DNA of 64,000 nt from NCBI GenBank assembly GCA_024291935.2, contig CM044321.1, positions 59,390,985-59,454,984 of the forward strand. Direction: 5' to 3'. Position 1 is the stretch's first letter; each line of letters starts with the position of its first letter. The translations under genes were made by a program, and so were the position numbers. Source of the stretch: Okapia johnstoni. Taxonomy: Eukaryota; Chordata; Mammalia; Artiodactyla; Giraffidae. Below are positions 54,256-64,000 of the stretch, piece after piece. Under the pieces are notes generated by a model. That model saw nothing but the letters and a program-made list of their open reading frames with translations. It was not told the origin of the DNA and searched no databases.

Positions 54256-54475
54256 CTTCCCAGGTGGCGCTAGTGGTCAAGAACCTGCCTGCCAATGCAG
54301 GAAACATAAGAGACATGAGTTCGATTCCTGGGTCAGAAAGATACCCTGGAGAAGGGCATGGCAACCCACTCCAGTATTCTTGCCTGGAGAATCCCATGGA
54401 CAGAGGAGCCTGGTGGCCTACAGTCCATAGGGTCACAAAGAGTTGGACACAACTTAGCATGCACGCAATATTTCA
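54256..54475 (+). mobile_element. Bov-tA type SINE, 'ggtggcgctag' head
   Basis: Forward SINE from 'gcttcccaggtggcgctagtgg' to 'cacaacttagcatgcacgc'. Its head contains CCAGGTGGCGCTAG, which resembles the CTCF core. Sense to FAM124A. Confidence 0.92.
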
Positions 54476-55311
54476 TTTGAAAAGAGAAAATCACTGGCTG
54501 TCTTGCTTGCATTTTTTCCCTCTACCAGTAAGTCAGCGCATCATTTTGTGTGAGAGATATAGGTTGTTTTAACTAGTGAGACAGTGTGCTTTTTATGATC
54601 TTAAAAAAATTTTTTTGTATATGCCTTTTTAATGTGGTAAGAAACTCAGTGGAATAAAAGATGATTCAAGAAAGGCCACATGAGGCTTAGTAAATACAGG
54701 GAGTGTGTACCTATAAAATTAAACATAATTAACTACTCTATTTGCATAACTATGTCCCCTAACTACCACCTTGGCAGAATAAACCCCTCCGTGCCTGAGA
54801 GATTAATTGCCTACTGAGAATGACTTGGGGACCCTTAGGGGAGAAAACCAATAGCTTCTATACCACGGAAGTTGCCAGAGAGGGATGGCTTAAGAGCCAC
54901 ACAAATAGAGCAGAAACTTAGTAGGGATTAAGCAGGCTAGTTCTTGGCCAGATTCCCCTTCTCACAGAGGCCTAATGCCAGCAGCTGATTTTCTGTGTAG
55001 AAACTGATGGGTTATTTCACCCTGGCCCTAACCCTGCCGTTTCCCTTTGCCGATCATAGCCCACATCCTATTACTCTAGTATCAGCAGGATTTATTCCCA
55101 GATGGAACTGAAAGCAACCACCATTGTGCCTGAGTGTTTCCTGATAGTCAGCCAGACCTTGAGTATGGGAGCCCTTCCAGCCAGGGTTCCCTCTCACTCA
55201 CAGGGGTCCACTTCGCCTCTGCTTACATCAGCAAAGAAACACTTCCCCAAGGGGTGGAACTGACCTTTGAAGGGTTTAACCTTTTGCAGCAGTTTAACCT
55301 TGGTGGGGGGT

Positions 55312-55330
55312 GGGGGGGTGGTGGTGGGGG
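55312..55330 (+). repeat. G-rich tract, G-quadruplex-like
   Basis: Runs of 6, 7, 2, 2 and 5 G separated by single T, about 370 bp before exon 2. Confidence 0.6.
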
Positions 55331-55439
55331 AGTTGTGAAGCCCTTTGAGAATCTGTTGAAAACACTGAGCCTTCTCGCCAGACAAATAAGCTTCCATTCA
55401 AAATTTTGCCAGTAAATTTAGATGGTTCGGAACCCATCT

Positions 55440-55459
55440 GGTCTCCCATGTGGGAGACC
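55440..55459. repeat. 20-bp near-perfect palindrome
   Basis: GGTCTCCCA, then TG, then TGGGAGACC: perfect 9-bp arms with a 2-nt centre. Confidence 0.85.
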
Positions 55460-55696
55460 CACAGAGCCCATATGAGGGACCCTGGGTTTCTAGAATGTCT
55501 TTATAGTTGTGCTTTCAAATTCAGACACAACTTGATTCTGTACAAAACAGTCCACAGCACGACGCTTTTTAATTTGTGGCCTTTCTTTACCAGTTAAATG
55601 CTACTACTGACTGTTTTAAGATTCTAGCTTGAAGAGAACACTTGGATAGAGAGAAATAACGTCTAATCCTACTAATACTGAGGTTTTGTGTTTCAG

Positions 55697-55728
55697 GTCC
55701 GACTACAGCCATGTGTCCTCCACCAGCA
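55697..55728 (+). CDS. FAM124A: FAM124A coding exon 2 (32 nt)
   Basis: Bounded by a consensus acceptor (gttttgtgtttcag|GTCC) and donor (AGCA|GTAAGT). At 32 nt it is very short. It completes the split glycine codon from exon 1 and encodes G-S-D-Y-S-H-V-S-S-T-S plus the first base of the next codon. The joined peptide SGAETGGSDYSHVSSTS agrees with the FAM124A N-terminus as I remember it, including the Ser-Thr-Ser run. Skipping it would shift the frame. A G13 run begins 44 nt after the donor. I found no exon 3 in the remaining 8.3 kb. Confidence 0.85.
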
Positions 55729-55772
55729 GTAAGTATGGCTTAAATGTCCTTCCTCTTTGTCTTGAGTACCCT

Positions 55773-55785
55773 GGGGGGGGGGGGG
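55773..55785 (+). repeat. G13 homopolymer just inside intron 2
   Basis: Thirteen consecutive G starting 44 nt after the exon 2 donor site. Confidence 0.9.
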
Positions 55786-57210
55786 CAGTCAGTCCCATTT
55801 CTGTATGTAGAGAAGGCCATTTGTGCTTTAGTAGTAAGAATCACAGAAGGTTTACCAAAGAACGTGACACAGGATCCTGTAACTCTGGGAAGTAGAGTTT
55901 GATTGTACCTTGACTTTAGGGCTAGACAGGCCACTATTTTCCCTATGGAAATTCAGCCTGGAGGAATTAGCCCAGGCTTTATTTACCTGCATGCTTGGAA
56001 AATACCTTCTCTGGTAAAGCTGAGGTCATTCATTCATTCAACAAACGTGTCAAATACCTACTGTCTGGAGCTCACAGCTCAGAGTGCTTTCATTGGATCC
56101 ATGAGGTGATCCCAACTTCTCTGTTGGACAAACTTCCTCCCCTGTATGTCTGTACCTGCAGGCAGATGTCATAGGTGACTATTACATATGGTAAAAGCCA
56201 AAAAAAAAAAGAGAGTATGTTTATAAACATACTCTGAGCATAGAAAAAGGTGCCTATATAAATATTATTAATAATTTACAAATCTATTTGTGGGAAATTA
56301 GGCCTTATATCTAGGAGCAATGTGCAAAGATGAAGATCACTACAAAGCCATTCAGATTGATTAAACACTTATTGTCTAAACAAAATAACATAAAAATTGT
56401 CTTACAATAAAAGCCTTGATTTTTTTTTCTATTTGAATCAGTAAACACTGAATTGTTCTGTCCTAGCTCACTGTTAAGCTCTCAATTCTAAATAGTTCCC
56501 AAATGGAAAGATACTTAATTGGATTAATCTCTTTATTGATGTTCTGGCTTAGTTTTTTCTTTGCAACAAGAGACTGTGCAGAAAGCTGTATGTCTGGGAT
56601 GGTAATTTAGTGTCAAATTATATTTAGTTATTAGTATAACCGCAGTGAGCAATTTCTGATCATTTCAGCCAACTGGAGACCCAGCATTGCCCCTTAGTTA
56701 TTAAGAACTATTAGTAATAATGAGATTAATGCTCTAGTGATCTGCATTCCCTCCCGGAAGCTTGTGCATTCCGAAAACCAGAGAACGTGTTCTCTCTCTC
56801 TGCCGCCATTTTCAGTTTTGCCCAGAGGCTACATTTCTTTAAGAATGATTTTTCTAAAATGCTTTCCCGAAGCCTTTGCACAATTTGTAGCTCTCAGATC
56901 AGTCCTCTGGGTCATAACAAAGCACCTCTCTTGTCAGTAAAACCGGTAATTTGGTTTGGGATGTTTTTCTCTCCATTATTTTAATTGCGATCTCTGAGTT
57001 GGAATTTTTCTTGGTGCAATTGGGATCAATAACCTTTTATTGTTGTTCCTTTTCTCTTTAAATATTTGGCAATTCCTGCCTCATTCTTCAGTGTTGGGGC
57101 TTCTTGGTGAGTGAGGGTGTATACATGCGTTTTGTATTTCAATTAGGAAAAGTATTTGACTACCAGTAATAGAGAAAAATAATGACTTAAGTATGATTTT
57201 CTTTTTCTCT
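55786..57210. other. Repeat-poor part of intron 2
   Basis: No interspersed repeat assigned except an L2/MIR-like scrap near 56027-56070. AT-rich after 56200. Nothing else identifiable. Confidence 0.4.
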
Positions 57211-57675
57211 GTTGTTGTTGATCAGTTGCTAAGTCGTGTTTGACTCTTTGTGACCCCCATGGACTGCAGCACTCCAAGCTTCCTTGTCCTTCACCATCTC
57301 CTGGAGTTTGTTCAAACTCATGTCCATTGAGTCAGTGATGCCATCCAACCATCTCATCCTCTGTTGCCCCCTTCTCCTCCTGCCCTCAATCTTTCCCAGT
57401 ATCAGGGTCTTTTCCAATAAGTCGGCTCTTCACATCAGGTGGCCAAAATATTGGAAATTCAGCTTCAGCATCAGTCCTTCTAATGAATATTCAGGGTTGA
57501 TTTCCTTTAGAATTGACTGGTTTGATCTCCTCCAAGGTACTCTCAAGAGTCTTCTCCAGCACCACAATTTGAAAACACCAATTCTTTGGACCTTCTTTAT
57601 GGTCCAACTCTTACATTCATACATGACTATTGGAAAACCACAGCTTTGACTACATGGACCTTTGTCAGCAAAGTG
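57211..57675 (-). mobile_element. BovB LINE 3' fragment (~465 bp)
   Basis: Antisense BovB from the GTT tail through 'caccatctcctggagtttg', 'cttctcctcctgccc' and 'ggttgatttcctttagaa' to 'gactacatggacctttgtc'. Second-longest BovB in the window. The reverse transcriptase frame is broken by small indels. Confidence 0.92.
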
Positions 57676-58714
57676 TTTTCCTCTAATTAAAAAAAAAAGT
57701 CTGGAGGAAGCAATGCAGGTCTGTTATGCAGTCCTTGAATTTTGGATTCCATCCTCAGAGTTGCCTCAGAGTTACAAAATAGCTGCCTCTGCCGCAGCTA
57801 TCACACCATTGTTCCGGGCAGCAAGAAGAGGTGAGGGGATACTGGTGGGCCCCAGGATGTCTTTGTCCTGTATGTTGCCTGAACTGCCTTTCCTCCAAGC
57901 TAGGAGCATCAGTCCTGGCCACACCAATACACAGGAGAAGCCCCCTTACACATCAAGTCAAAGGTAACAGAGTGAACCCTTTCTAAAAAGTAAAAACTCA
58001 TGTTAAATCTAGAGTCTTAAGTCTATCCTTTAAAACATAGATTCAGTCGTGCTGCAATCATAAAAAGTATTTTTCAAGTAGATGTTAAAAATAGCATTTC
58101 CTCACAAACTGGATAATCAATCAGAGGACTGAGCAGAAAGGTTAATTATTTTCCTCTTCCTCCTGATGGCGCAGTTGCAGGGTCACTCCCCCTGTCACAG
58201 CCAACTTGGTGGCAGCATCTTCTGTGTGACCTAGAGGCCTCACCAATCAGTCCCAGTTCCCACAAGTTGGTTGTGGAAGCACCTCCTGCCTGTCGGTCAT
58301 TCTGCTGCTGTTCGTCAGCCTCTGTCCACTGGACAGCTTGTTTCTGAATGATTCCTGATCAGAGTTTGAGCATTGGTACTAACTGGTCACTTTTAGGAAA
58401 TGGACTTATCTATGTCTGCAAGTGCTTCTTAACTGAATATCCATATGATGTACCTTTAACTATTTGATCCTGAGTTCACAGAGGTGTAAATGCTTCCTTG
58501 GAATGAGCTGGGGTTGGAGTGTGTCTGTCTAGGGTTGGGTTTTGTCATTACTGGGGTGGTCAGGAGAGCTTCCTCCAAGAATACCACTCTATTTGGCCGC
58601 CAATTTTCTTCTTAGAATGCAGAGGCTCCTTTCTCACGCTGCCTGCCCTGACGGCGGTAGAAGAAAGGTCAGCCCCAAGAGAAAGGACCAAAGCAGTGAT
58701 GTGGAGTCCGGGTA
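57676..58714. other. Single-copy intron 2 stretch
   Basis: No repeat or exon recognised. Confidence 0.4.
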
Positions 58715-58832
58715 TCCTAGTCCTGGTTCTGCCATGAATTAGCTGTGTGCTCTTGGGAAAGTCATCTATGCTCTTTGAGCCTCAGTTTCCCCTTCTGTAG
58801 AATGAGGCAGTTGGGCTGAATGGCCCCTGAGG
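58715..58832 (+). repeat. MIR
   Basis: 'tcctggttctgccatgaattagctgtgtgctcttgggaaagtcatc...gagcctcagtttccccttctgtagaatgagg' is a well-preserved MIR core. Confidence 0.78.
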
Positions 58833-59165
58833 ACCTCCCCAAGAGCTCTGGGGTGCTCGGATGTGACTATCTTAGAAACTCTACTAAAAAGAGAGAAGAA
58901 GTGAGGGGGGAAAGACAGTGTGAAGACTCGAGGACTCTGTACCTTTTTTCTTTGTCCTGGAATAAGAGTCCAGAGGGTGGGCATCCTCTCTGGTGGATGG
59001 TATCACTAACCCTGAAGTAAGGGCTGTTCAGGCCAGTCTGAGCTTCCTCTCAGTCAGTAGAGACATTGTGGTGAGGGGCAGTTGCTTCTTTTTATCCCTC
59101 TCCCCTCAAATAAGTGGATAGGGGAGGGAAGAAGGAGGGTGCCTATCATTGGGCATCTTCTTTAT

Positions 59166-59330
59166 CTTTTTAAAAATGTCATTAAAATATAGTTGATTTA
59201 TAGTGTTGTGTTAATTTCTGCTGTACAATAAAGTGATTCAGATACATACATATATACATTATTCTCTTTTAATATTCTTTTCCATTATGGTTTGTCACAG
59301 AATATTGAATATAGTTCCCTGTGCTATAGA
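59166..59330 (-). mobile_element. L1 3' end
   Basis: Reverse L1 3' UTR: 'aaatatagttgatttatagtg', 'ctgtacaataaagtgattcag', 'ttccattatggtttgtcacagaatattgaatatagttccctgtgcta', cut by a SINE fragment. Confidence 0.78.
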
Positions 59331-59458
59331 GTTGTTGTTGTTTAGCCGCTAAGTCATGTCTGACTCTTTGTGACCCGTGGACTGTAGTCTGCCAGGCTCC
59401 TCTGTCCACAGAGTTCTCCTGGCAAGAATACGGGACGGGGTTGCCATTCCCATCTCCA
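59331..59458 (-). mobile_element. Bov-A 3' fragment of SINE
   Basis: Reverse Bov-A end with GTT start ('gttgttgttgtttagccgc') to 'gttgccattcccatctcca'. tRNA head missing. Confidence 0.85.
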
Positions 59459-59760
59459 CACTCAGCGTCTTGTTTTTCCGCCACGTCCAGGATTAAAGGA
59501 TTGCATTTCCATTGACAATGTGTCCAGTCTCACTTTCAACTCAGGAGAGTGGCTCAGGGGCTTCTTTAGTGGATGTTTTGGTTTTGTGTAGATGAATTTT
59601 GTCCTCATTGCAGCTGGTCCATTTGCCTTTTTTAGACTGATGGCCAAAAAGGCTTTTCAGTTGTTTCTGCAAAAACTGTACACACGCTGAGCATTCAGGA
59701 GATCTCAGTAAAGCATGATGCTTCCTTAGAAAGTTGAGTTTAATTTATACTCAGAAGTTT

Positions 59761-59957
59761 GGGCTTCCCTGGTGACTCAGGAGGTAAAGAATCTGCTTGC
59801 AATGCAGGGAATGTGGGTTGGGGAGATCTCCTGGAGACAGGAATGGCAAACCCCTCCAGTATTCTTGCCTGGAGAATCCCATGGACAGAGGAGCCTGGTG
59901 GGCTACAGTCCATGGGGTCACAGAGTTGGACATGACTGAGCAACTAACACTTTCACT
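59761..59957 (+). mobile_element. Bov-tA type SINE
   Basis: Forward SINE from 'gggcttccctggtgactcagg' to 'gagcaactaacactttcac', with a deletion of the B-box segment ('gaatgtgggttggggagatc'). 'ctcagaagttt/ctcagaatttt' flanks it. Confidence 0.92.
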
Positions 59958-61075
59958 TTCTCAGAATTTTAGGGTTTTTTTTTTCTAGCAGCCTGGCTAG
60001 AAGATCATCATGCCACTGTGTACAGTTTGCATTCTTAAGCGATTTAAATAAAAAGAGGAAATTTTATAAACATGATAAAAACAATCATCATGCCAAGGGG
60101 AAAAAAAAATCAGTTGCACTTCCCATGATGTGTGATTGAATATGTCCATTCCAATAAAGATTATAACCATACTTGGAGAATTCCTCTTAGAAGATGCTGG
60201 GGGTTGGAAAATGATATTTTCAGGACAGTATAACATTTCTTGGGGAATGCTGGCAGGAGCTAGTCAAAGAATTCATGAGTTCTCTGTTTAAGACTCTTCT
60301 TCAAAACCCTTCTCTTTTTGCCCTCCTAATTGTGCCTAAGACTGTTTTTTCTTGAAACTCAAATAGAGTCATTAACTCTTCACCTGGCTCTTATCAACTG
60401 CCCATGACAGCAGGGATGCCTGGCAGTTTTGTCTCTTTCAGACTTTTCAAAGCACATATGGCAGAAGATCAGTTGAAGTGATCAAGAAGGCACTTGGTTG
60501 TGCCCTGAGGAATCCTCTGTGTCTGAAATTATAGAGAAATGGCCTTGAGCAGTGTGTTCTGCTTATCTGAGCCCATGAGCATGTAGTAAGCTATGCAAAA
60601 AAGGCACATGTTATGGGTGGGCGAGAGTCACTGAATCTGTTTTCACCCATTTCTCCCCCACCTTCCCTGGGTCCTGCCTACACCTCAGATTCCTGCCGCC
60701 GGTTTCTCTCCTAGCTTTCTCTCCCTTGCTTCCTGCTCTGCCCTTCTAGTGAGTCATGTAGCTTCCCTGTTTCCCATCCACACTCTCCCTGATGGTCCCG
60801 AGCTTCCACAAGCTGTAGGTCCAATGGACTTCTGTCCCCTCAGTTTTCCTGGGGCCACCGTGTCTGTGATTGGCCCTTGAAGGCAGCCTCAAAGAGGCCC
60901 AGCTGCTGCTGTGGGCCCCTGGACACATTCTTGTCTCAAGGAAAAATGGTCAGTAGATTGCAGGTGTTTGTTTGCTTGGGGTTTTGTTTTGATAGGTAAG
61001 AAGTGACTTTAGAGAGAAACGCACTCCACAAACAGAGGCAAGAGAGACTTCAAACTATGGTGTGGTTAGCTTTTA
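59958..61075. other. Single-copy intron 2 stretch
   Basis: No repeat or exon recognised over about 1.1 kb. Confidence 0.4.
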
Positions 61076-61304
61076 TGTTGTGGTTTAATCTCTAAGTTGT
61101 GTCTTACTCTTGCAACCCCATGGACTGTAGCCCACCAGGCTCTTCTGTCCATGGGATTTCCAGGCAAGAATACTGGAGTGGGTTGCCATGTCCTTCTCCA
61201 AGGGATCTTCCAGACCAAGGGATCAAACCTGGGTCTCCTATGCTGCAGGCAGTCTCCTGGATTACAGGTGAATTCTTTACCAGCTGAGCTACCAGAGAAG
61301 TCCC
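61076..61304 (-). mobile_element. Bov-tA type SINE
   Basis: Reverse SINE from 'tgttgtggtttaatctctaag' to 'gagctaccagagaagtcc'. It has an inserted 'cagtctcctggattacagg' segment repeating part of the B-box region. Confidence 0.9.
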
Positions 61305-63639
61305 TAAGCTATTATGGTCTGGGTAATTTTCATAGGCTAATGAGTGGGGTGGATTGTTCCAACTATTTGGGAGAAGGGGTGGGATTTCCAGAAATTGGAC
61401 CACTTCCCACTTTTTGGTCTTTGATGGTCAGCCTTGAAACTGTCATGGTGCCTAAGTGTGTCACTTAGCTTGCTGGTGTGTTATGATGAGCATTTACTGA
61501 GGCTCAAGGTCTAGTGGAAGTCAGCTTGTCTGCCATCTTGGACCCATTTGGTTCTAATCAGTTTATGTCATGTCCTCGAGCTCTGTCATTCTTTCAAAGG
61601 CTGTGCCCTGCCCCCACAGGTGCTTTTTAAATGGAAAAAATCGGGATATCTTGGTTAATTGCAAGGCACTGTAGCCACCTTGGGGCTTGTCAAGTCCGCC
61701 TCGCTGTTCTGATGGGAGGACACCCATCCCTTCCCAAGGCTGCCTTTGTTCACAGGCACATCTTTCTAAATGCTGTCTTTTTCATTTCTCAGTGGTGTCA
61801 TCATATACTTTTTCAGGATACAGAAGCATAATACGCTTTGATTTTGTCTCTGGCTACATCTGTGCCTCCCCTCAGCATGCAGGGAAAGATAAGCCCATTG
61901 TGATTTAATTAATGAGAGAACTAAGGAGCTTTTAAAGCAGCAGCACCTTGAAAATGTATGGTTTTGTCCTGTAGGACTCACCAACAGTGGGGAATATTTG
62001 TGTATATGATCTGTGTCCCTATATCCAGAGCTAAATTCAGACTTGGGATATGAAATATTCATTATTTTCTTTCTGTTTTTATTAGAAGAGACGATAAACT
62101 TATTGACAGAGTTTGCTCATTTTACAGCCAGTTTTTATCACACACATCCAGAAACAGGAAGATCAGTGTTTTGGAAGAGGTGACGGGAGTCAGTTTCACT
62201 TTGATCCATTTGTAAATGTCATAATTTTGTTTTCTGTGTATAATACTTTCCCCATTATGATTTTCAGAACAAATATCTTCCAGAATCTTATTCCATAAGA
62301 TCTAAGCAGAACTCAAACCTATGTATTAATCCTTATGAAGAACAATTTCAGCTATTGACGTTGCTTAATTCTGTGATCAGTGTGGAATTGACAGTATACA
62401 CAGGCTTGCCAAAAGACTAAAAAATCCCCCTATTCCATCTCCAGCTTCATATTCCTATTGCAGTAAAAGCACCAAAAGAAAAGTCACCAATTTTCTCTAA
62501 TTTAGAGTATTGCCTTTCAGACAAAGTTAGTTATAGTTAAAGACCATACTACGGTCTTTAAAAACCAACCTGACAGGTATCGTAAATATCTCAGTTCACG
62601 TCCATCACTACTTTCTTTGATTTTCTTCCTCGGATTCCAAAGGGCTTATTAATGTTAACACTAATGATGCTGTCTGACATACTGTTGTGTATATACAGTT
62701 GATATACAGTTGACATAAAACAAATGAATGCATTGGGGACATGTGTATATATTTTCAGTGCAGGACAGTCAGGGTTTTGTGTGCCAGGAAGGCTTGAGTG
62801 GGCAACTTCCTGCAAATGAACCCCAAACAAGAACTACTTCCATTTTTATTCTGCTTGAGAACCTGTTCTGGCCTAACAGTTAGGTTCACATGCAGAGCTA
62901 CTCTCATGGAGGTTCCGGTGAGCTACTGCACAACTGGAATGATGCCTCAGCCCTAGACAGGTTCTGTGATATTATCACTGATGATACAGCCCTTCCTGAT
63001 CTGTGGTCATGGTCACAGAGACCAATCAGAAACCATTAAGATGTTGTGCATGTAGACAGATCAGTCTGATTTTCTTGTCCAGTCTGTCCTACCTTGTGGC
63101 TCTGCCTTCCAAAGAGACTGTGGGATTACTGGTTTTACTCAGAAATACCTATTGCATTCCCTAGCATGGGGCATCTGGGCCAGCCACTGCCAGCTCCTGC
63201 AGCCGTGTGGGAAAGAGCCCTCAAGGCGTCCTCTCTCCTCCTGGGGATGCACTGGTCTCACTCCAGTTAGGAACTGGCTCTCCTGCCTGTGAAGGGCCCT
63301 GGTGCTTGTGGCTCTTCCCAGGCCCCCCGACTCTTCCCAGGCCCCCCGACACTGAGGCTTTCTCTGGGGCAACTGTGTCTTCGTGTTTGAGACACCTGCT
63401 GTGCTCCTGGACCTTCCTCTTAGGGCCGGAGCCATTTAGCATGTAGCTCGCAGGGAACACCAATACAGAGGCTGCAGCCCTGCGAGTGTCATTGTTGACA
63501 GGTCTGGGCCTTGCAGCCACACAGGTGGAGCTGAGCAAGACTGAGAGCTACAAAATGCAGCTGGTATTTGCTCGTTCCACATTTTGTCAGCTGCCCAGAC
63601 AAGGTATTCTTGGCTTATCACCAAACAGGAAAACTTGCT
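61305..63639. other. Repeat-poor part of intron 2
   Basis: About 2.3 kb without an assigned interspersed repeat. Contains the 19-bp tandem duplication at 63312-63349. No acceptor plus FAM124A-like coding sequence was found. Confidence 0.4.
63312..63349 (+). repeat. Exact 19-bp tandem duplication
   Basis: ctcttcccaggccccccga occurs twice head to tail, 63312-63330 and 63331-63349, with no mismatch. Confidence 0.95.
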
Positions 63640-63768
63640 ACTCAAGAGTGTGGTCCACAGACCCCTGCATCAGCATCACTTTGTTAGAAATGTAAAATCC
63701 CAGACCCCACCCCTGAACTCCTAAGCCAAGTGAGTTGTTTGTACTTATATTTTGCAGAGCACTGATCT
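63640..63768 (-). mobile_element. MER5A-like DNA transposon remnant
   Basis: 'gagtgtggtccacagacccctgcatcagcatcactttgttagaaatgtaaaatcccagaccccaccc' is the characteristic MER5A end and core. Confidence 0.78.
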
Positions 63769-64000
63769 AGCCCATCCCCCCAATAAATAAGATTGCTCTT
63801 AATCATCCCTGATTGAGGTGGTTGATCCAAGTTCCTTACTTTCAGAGGCTAACTTTTAATGGTACACTCAGTGGGCTCTAGGATTTGTATAATTATAACA
63901 TCTAGATAAAGTTATCCACTTAATATTTAAGTTGTTTTATGGATAATTTAAAAGAAGAGAATTTTATTCCTCCTCCAAGAATAGTGTTTTTTTTTAATTT
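63769..64000. other. AT-rich end of window
   Basis: No feature recognised. Confidence 0.4.

Larger units (their letters stand above)
45479..55696 (+). other. FAM124A: FAM124A intron 1 (10.2 kb)
   Basis: GT...AG intron between GG|GTGAGC and tttgtgtttcag|GTCC. It contains seven or eight SINE/CHR/BovB insertions, L2 and MIR pieces, a mariner-type MITE, a 41-bp direct repeat and two long repeat-poor blocks (45.7-47.5 and 51.3-54.1 kb). The first ~200 bp belongs to the CpG island. Confidence 0.8.
54476..55696. other. 3' part of intron 1
   Basis: No interspersed repeat recognised. Holds a G-rich tract (55312-55330) and a 20-bp palindrome (55440-55459), then a T-rich acceptor 'gttttgtgtttcag' before exon 2. 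Confidence 0.45.
55729..64000 (+). other. FAM124A: FAM124A intron 2 (5' part, runs off the window)
   Basis: Starts with the strong donor GTAAGT. No acceptor followed by FAM124A-like coding sequence was seen up to 64000, so the intron exceeds 8.2 kb. It contains BovB, three SINE/Bov-A copies, an L1 3' piece, MIR and MER5A. Confidence 0.7.

Noticed and set aside
63528..63560. Possible exon 3 of FAM124A beginning gtggagctgagc
   Set aside because: Reading frame and residues do not continue the expected FAM124A sequence, and the preceding 'cacacag' lacks a pyrimidine tract.

Overview
This is ruminant nuclear DNA, most likely from a bovid (cattle, buffalo, sheep or goat). The evidence is the density of ruminant-specific repeats: about 40 tRNA-Glu-derived Bov-tA/Bov-A type SINEs, at least ten pieces of the RTE-type LINE BovB, cetartiodactyl CHR-type tRNA SINEs, and ruminant-type L1 3' ends, over a background of older mammalian L1, L2, MIR, MER5A and MaLR-type repeats. 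There is no bacterial, plasmid or phage content, no CRISPR array and no operon.

One protein-coding gene can be supported with confidence. A CpG island at about 44.9-45.7 kb carries the first coding exon (45411-45478, + strand) of a gene whose second, 32-nt coding exon lies 10.2 kb downstream (55697-55728). The two splice in frame and the joined N-terminus matches what I recall of FAM124A (human 13q14.3; cattle chromosome 12 is an inference from synteny). No later exon was recognised, so the gene runs off the right edge. The last ~8.3 kb is intron 2.

Layout: 1-44.4 kb is the upstream intergenic region. At 1.7-7.5 kb there is a block of minus-oriented SINE/BovB insertions beside a strong CTCF-like motif. 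At 7.5-9.4 kb the sequence is mostly single-copy. At 9.4-12.4 kb old L1 DNA carries a 106-bp tandem duplication and a twin-primed (5'-inverted) L1. An unrecognised exon-like ORF lies on the minus strand at 12.5 kb. At 13-29 kb, scattered SINEs are mainly plus-oriented. At 29.7-31.3 kb an L1 3' end is split by a SINE and a 1.1-kb BovB with a nearly open reverse transcriptase frame. At 32-44 kb there are L2, MIR, a probable ERV solo LTR, a MaLR-type LTR and nested repeats. From 43.7 to 45.7 kb lies the promoter-proximal zone: a 155-bp inverted duplication of MIR-derived DNA, a (CA/CG)-rich alternating purine-pyrimidine tract, GC boxes and exon 1. From 45.5 kb to the end are introns 1 and 2, with repeats and single-copy stretches.

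I looked for an undescribed system and did not find a convincing one. The items most worth checking are the inverted duplication and Z-DNA-prone tract in front of FAM124A, the orphan minus-strand exon candidate at 12.5 kb, the tiny exon 2 with its G13 tract, and the CTCF-like sites. Repeat boundaries were read by eye and may be off by about 5-20 bp. Family names come from memory of consensus sequences, not from a search.
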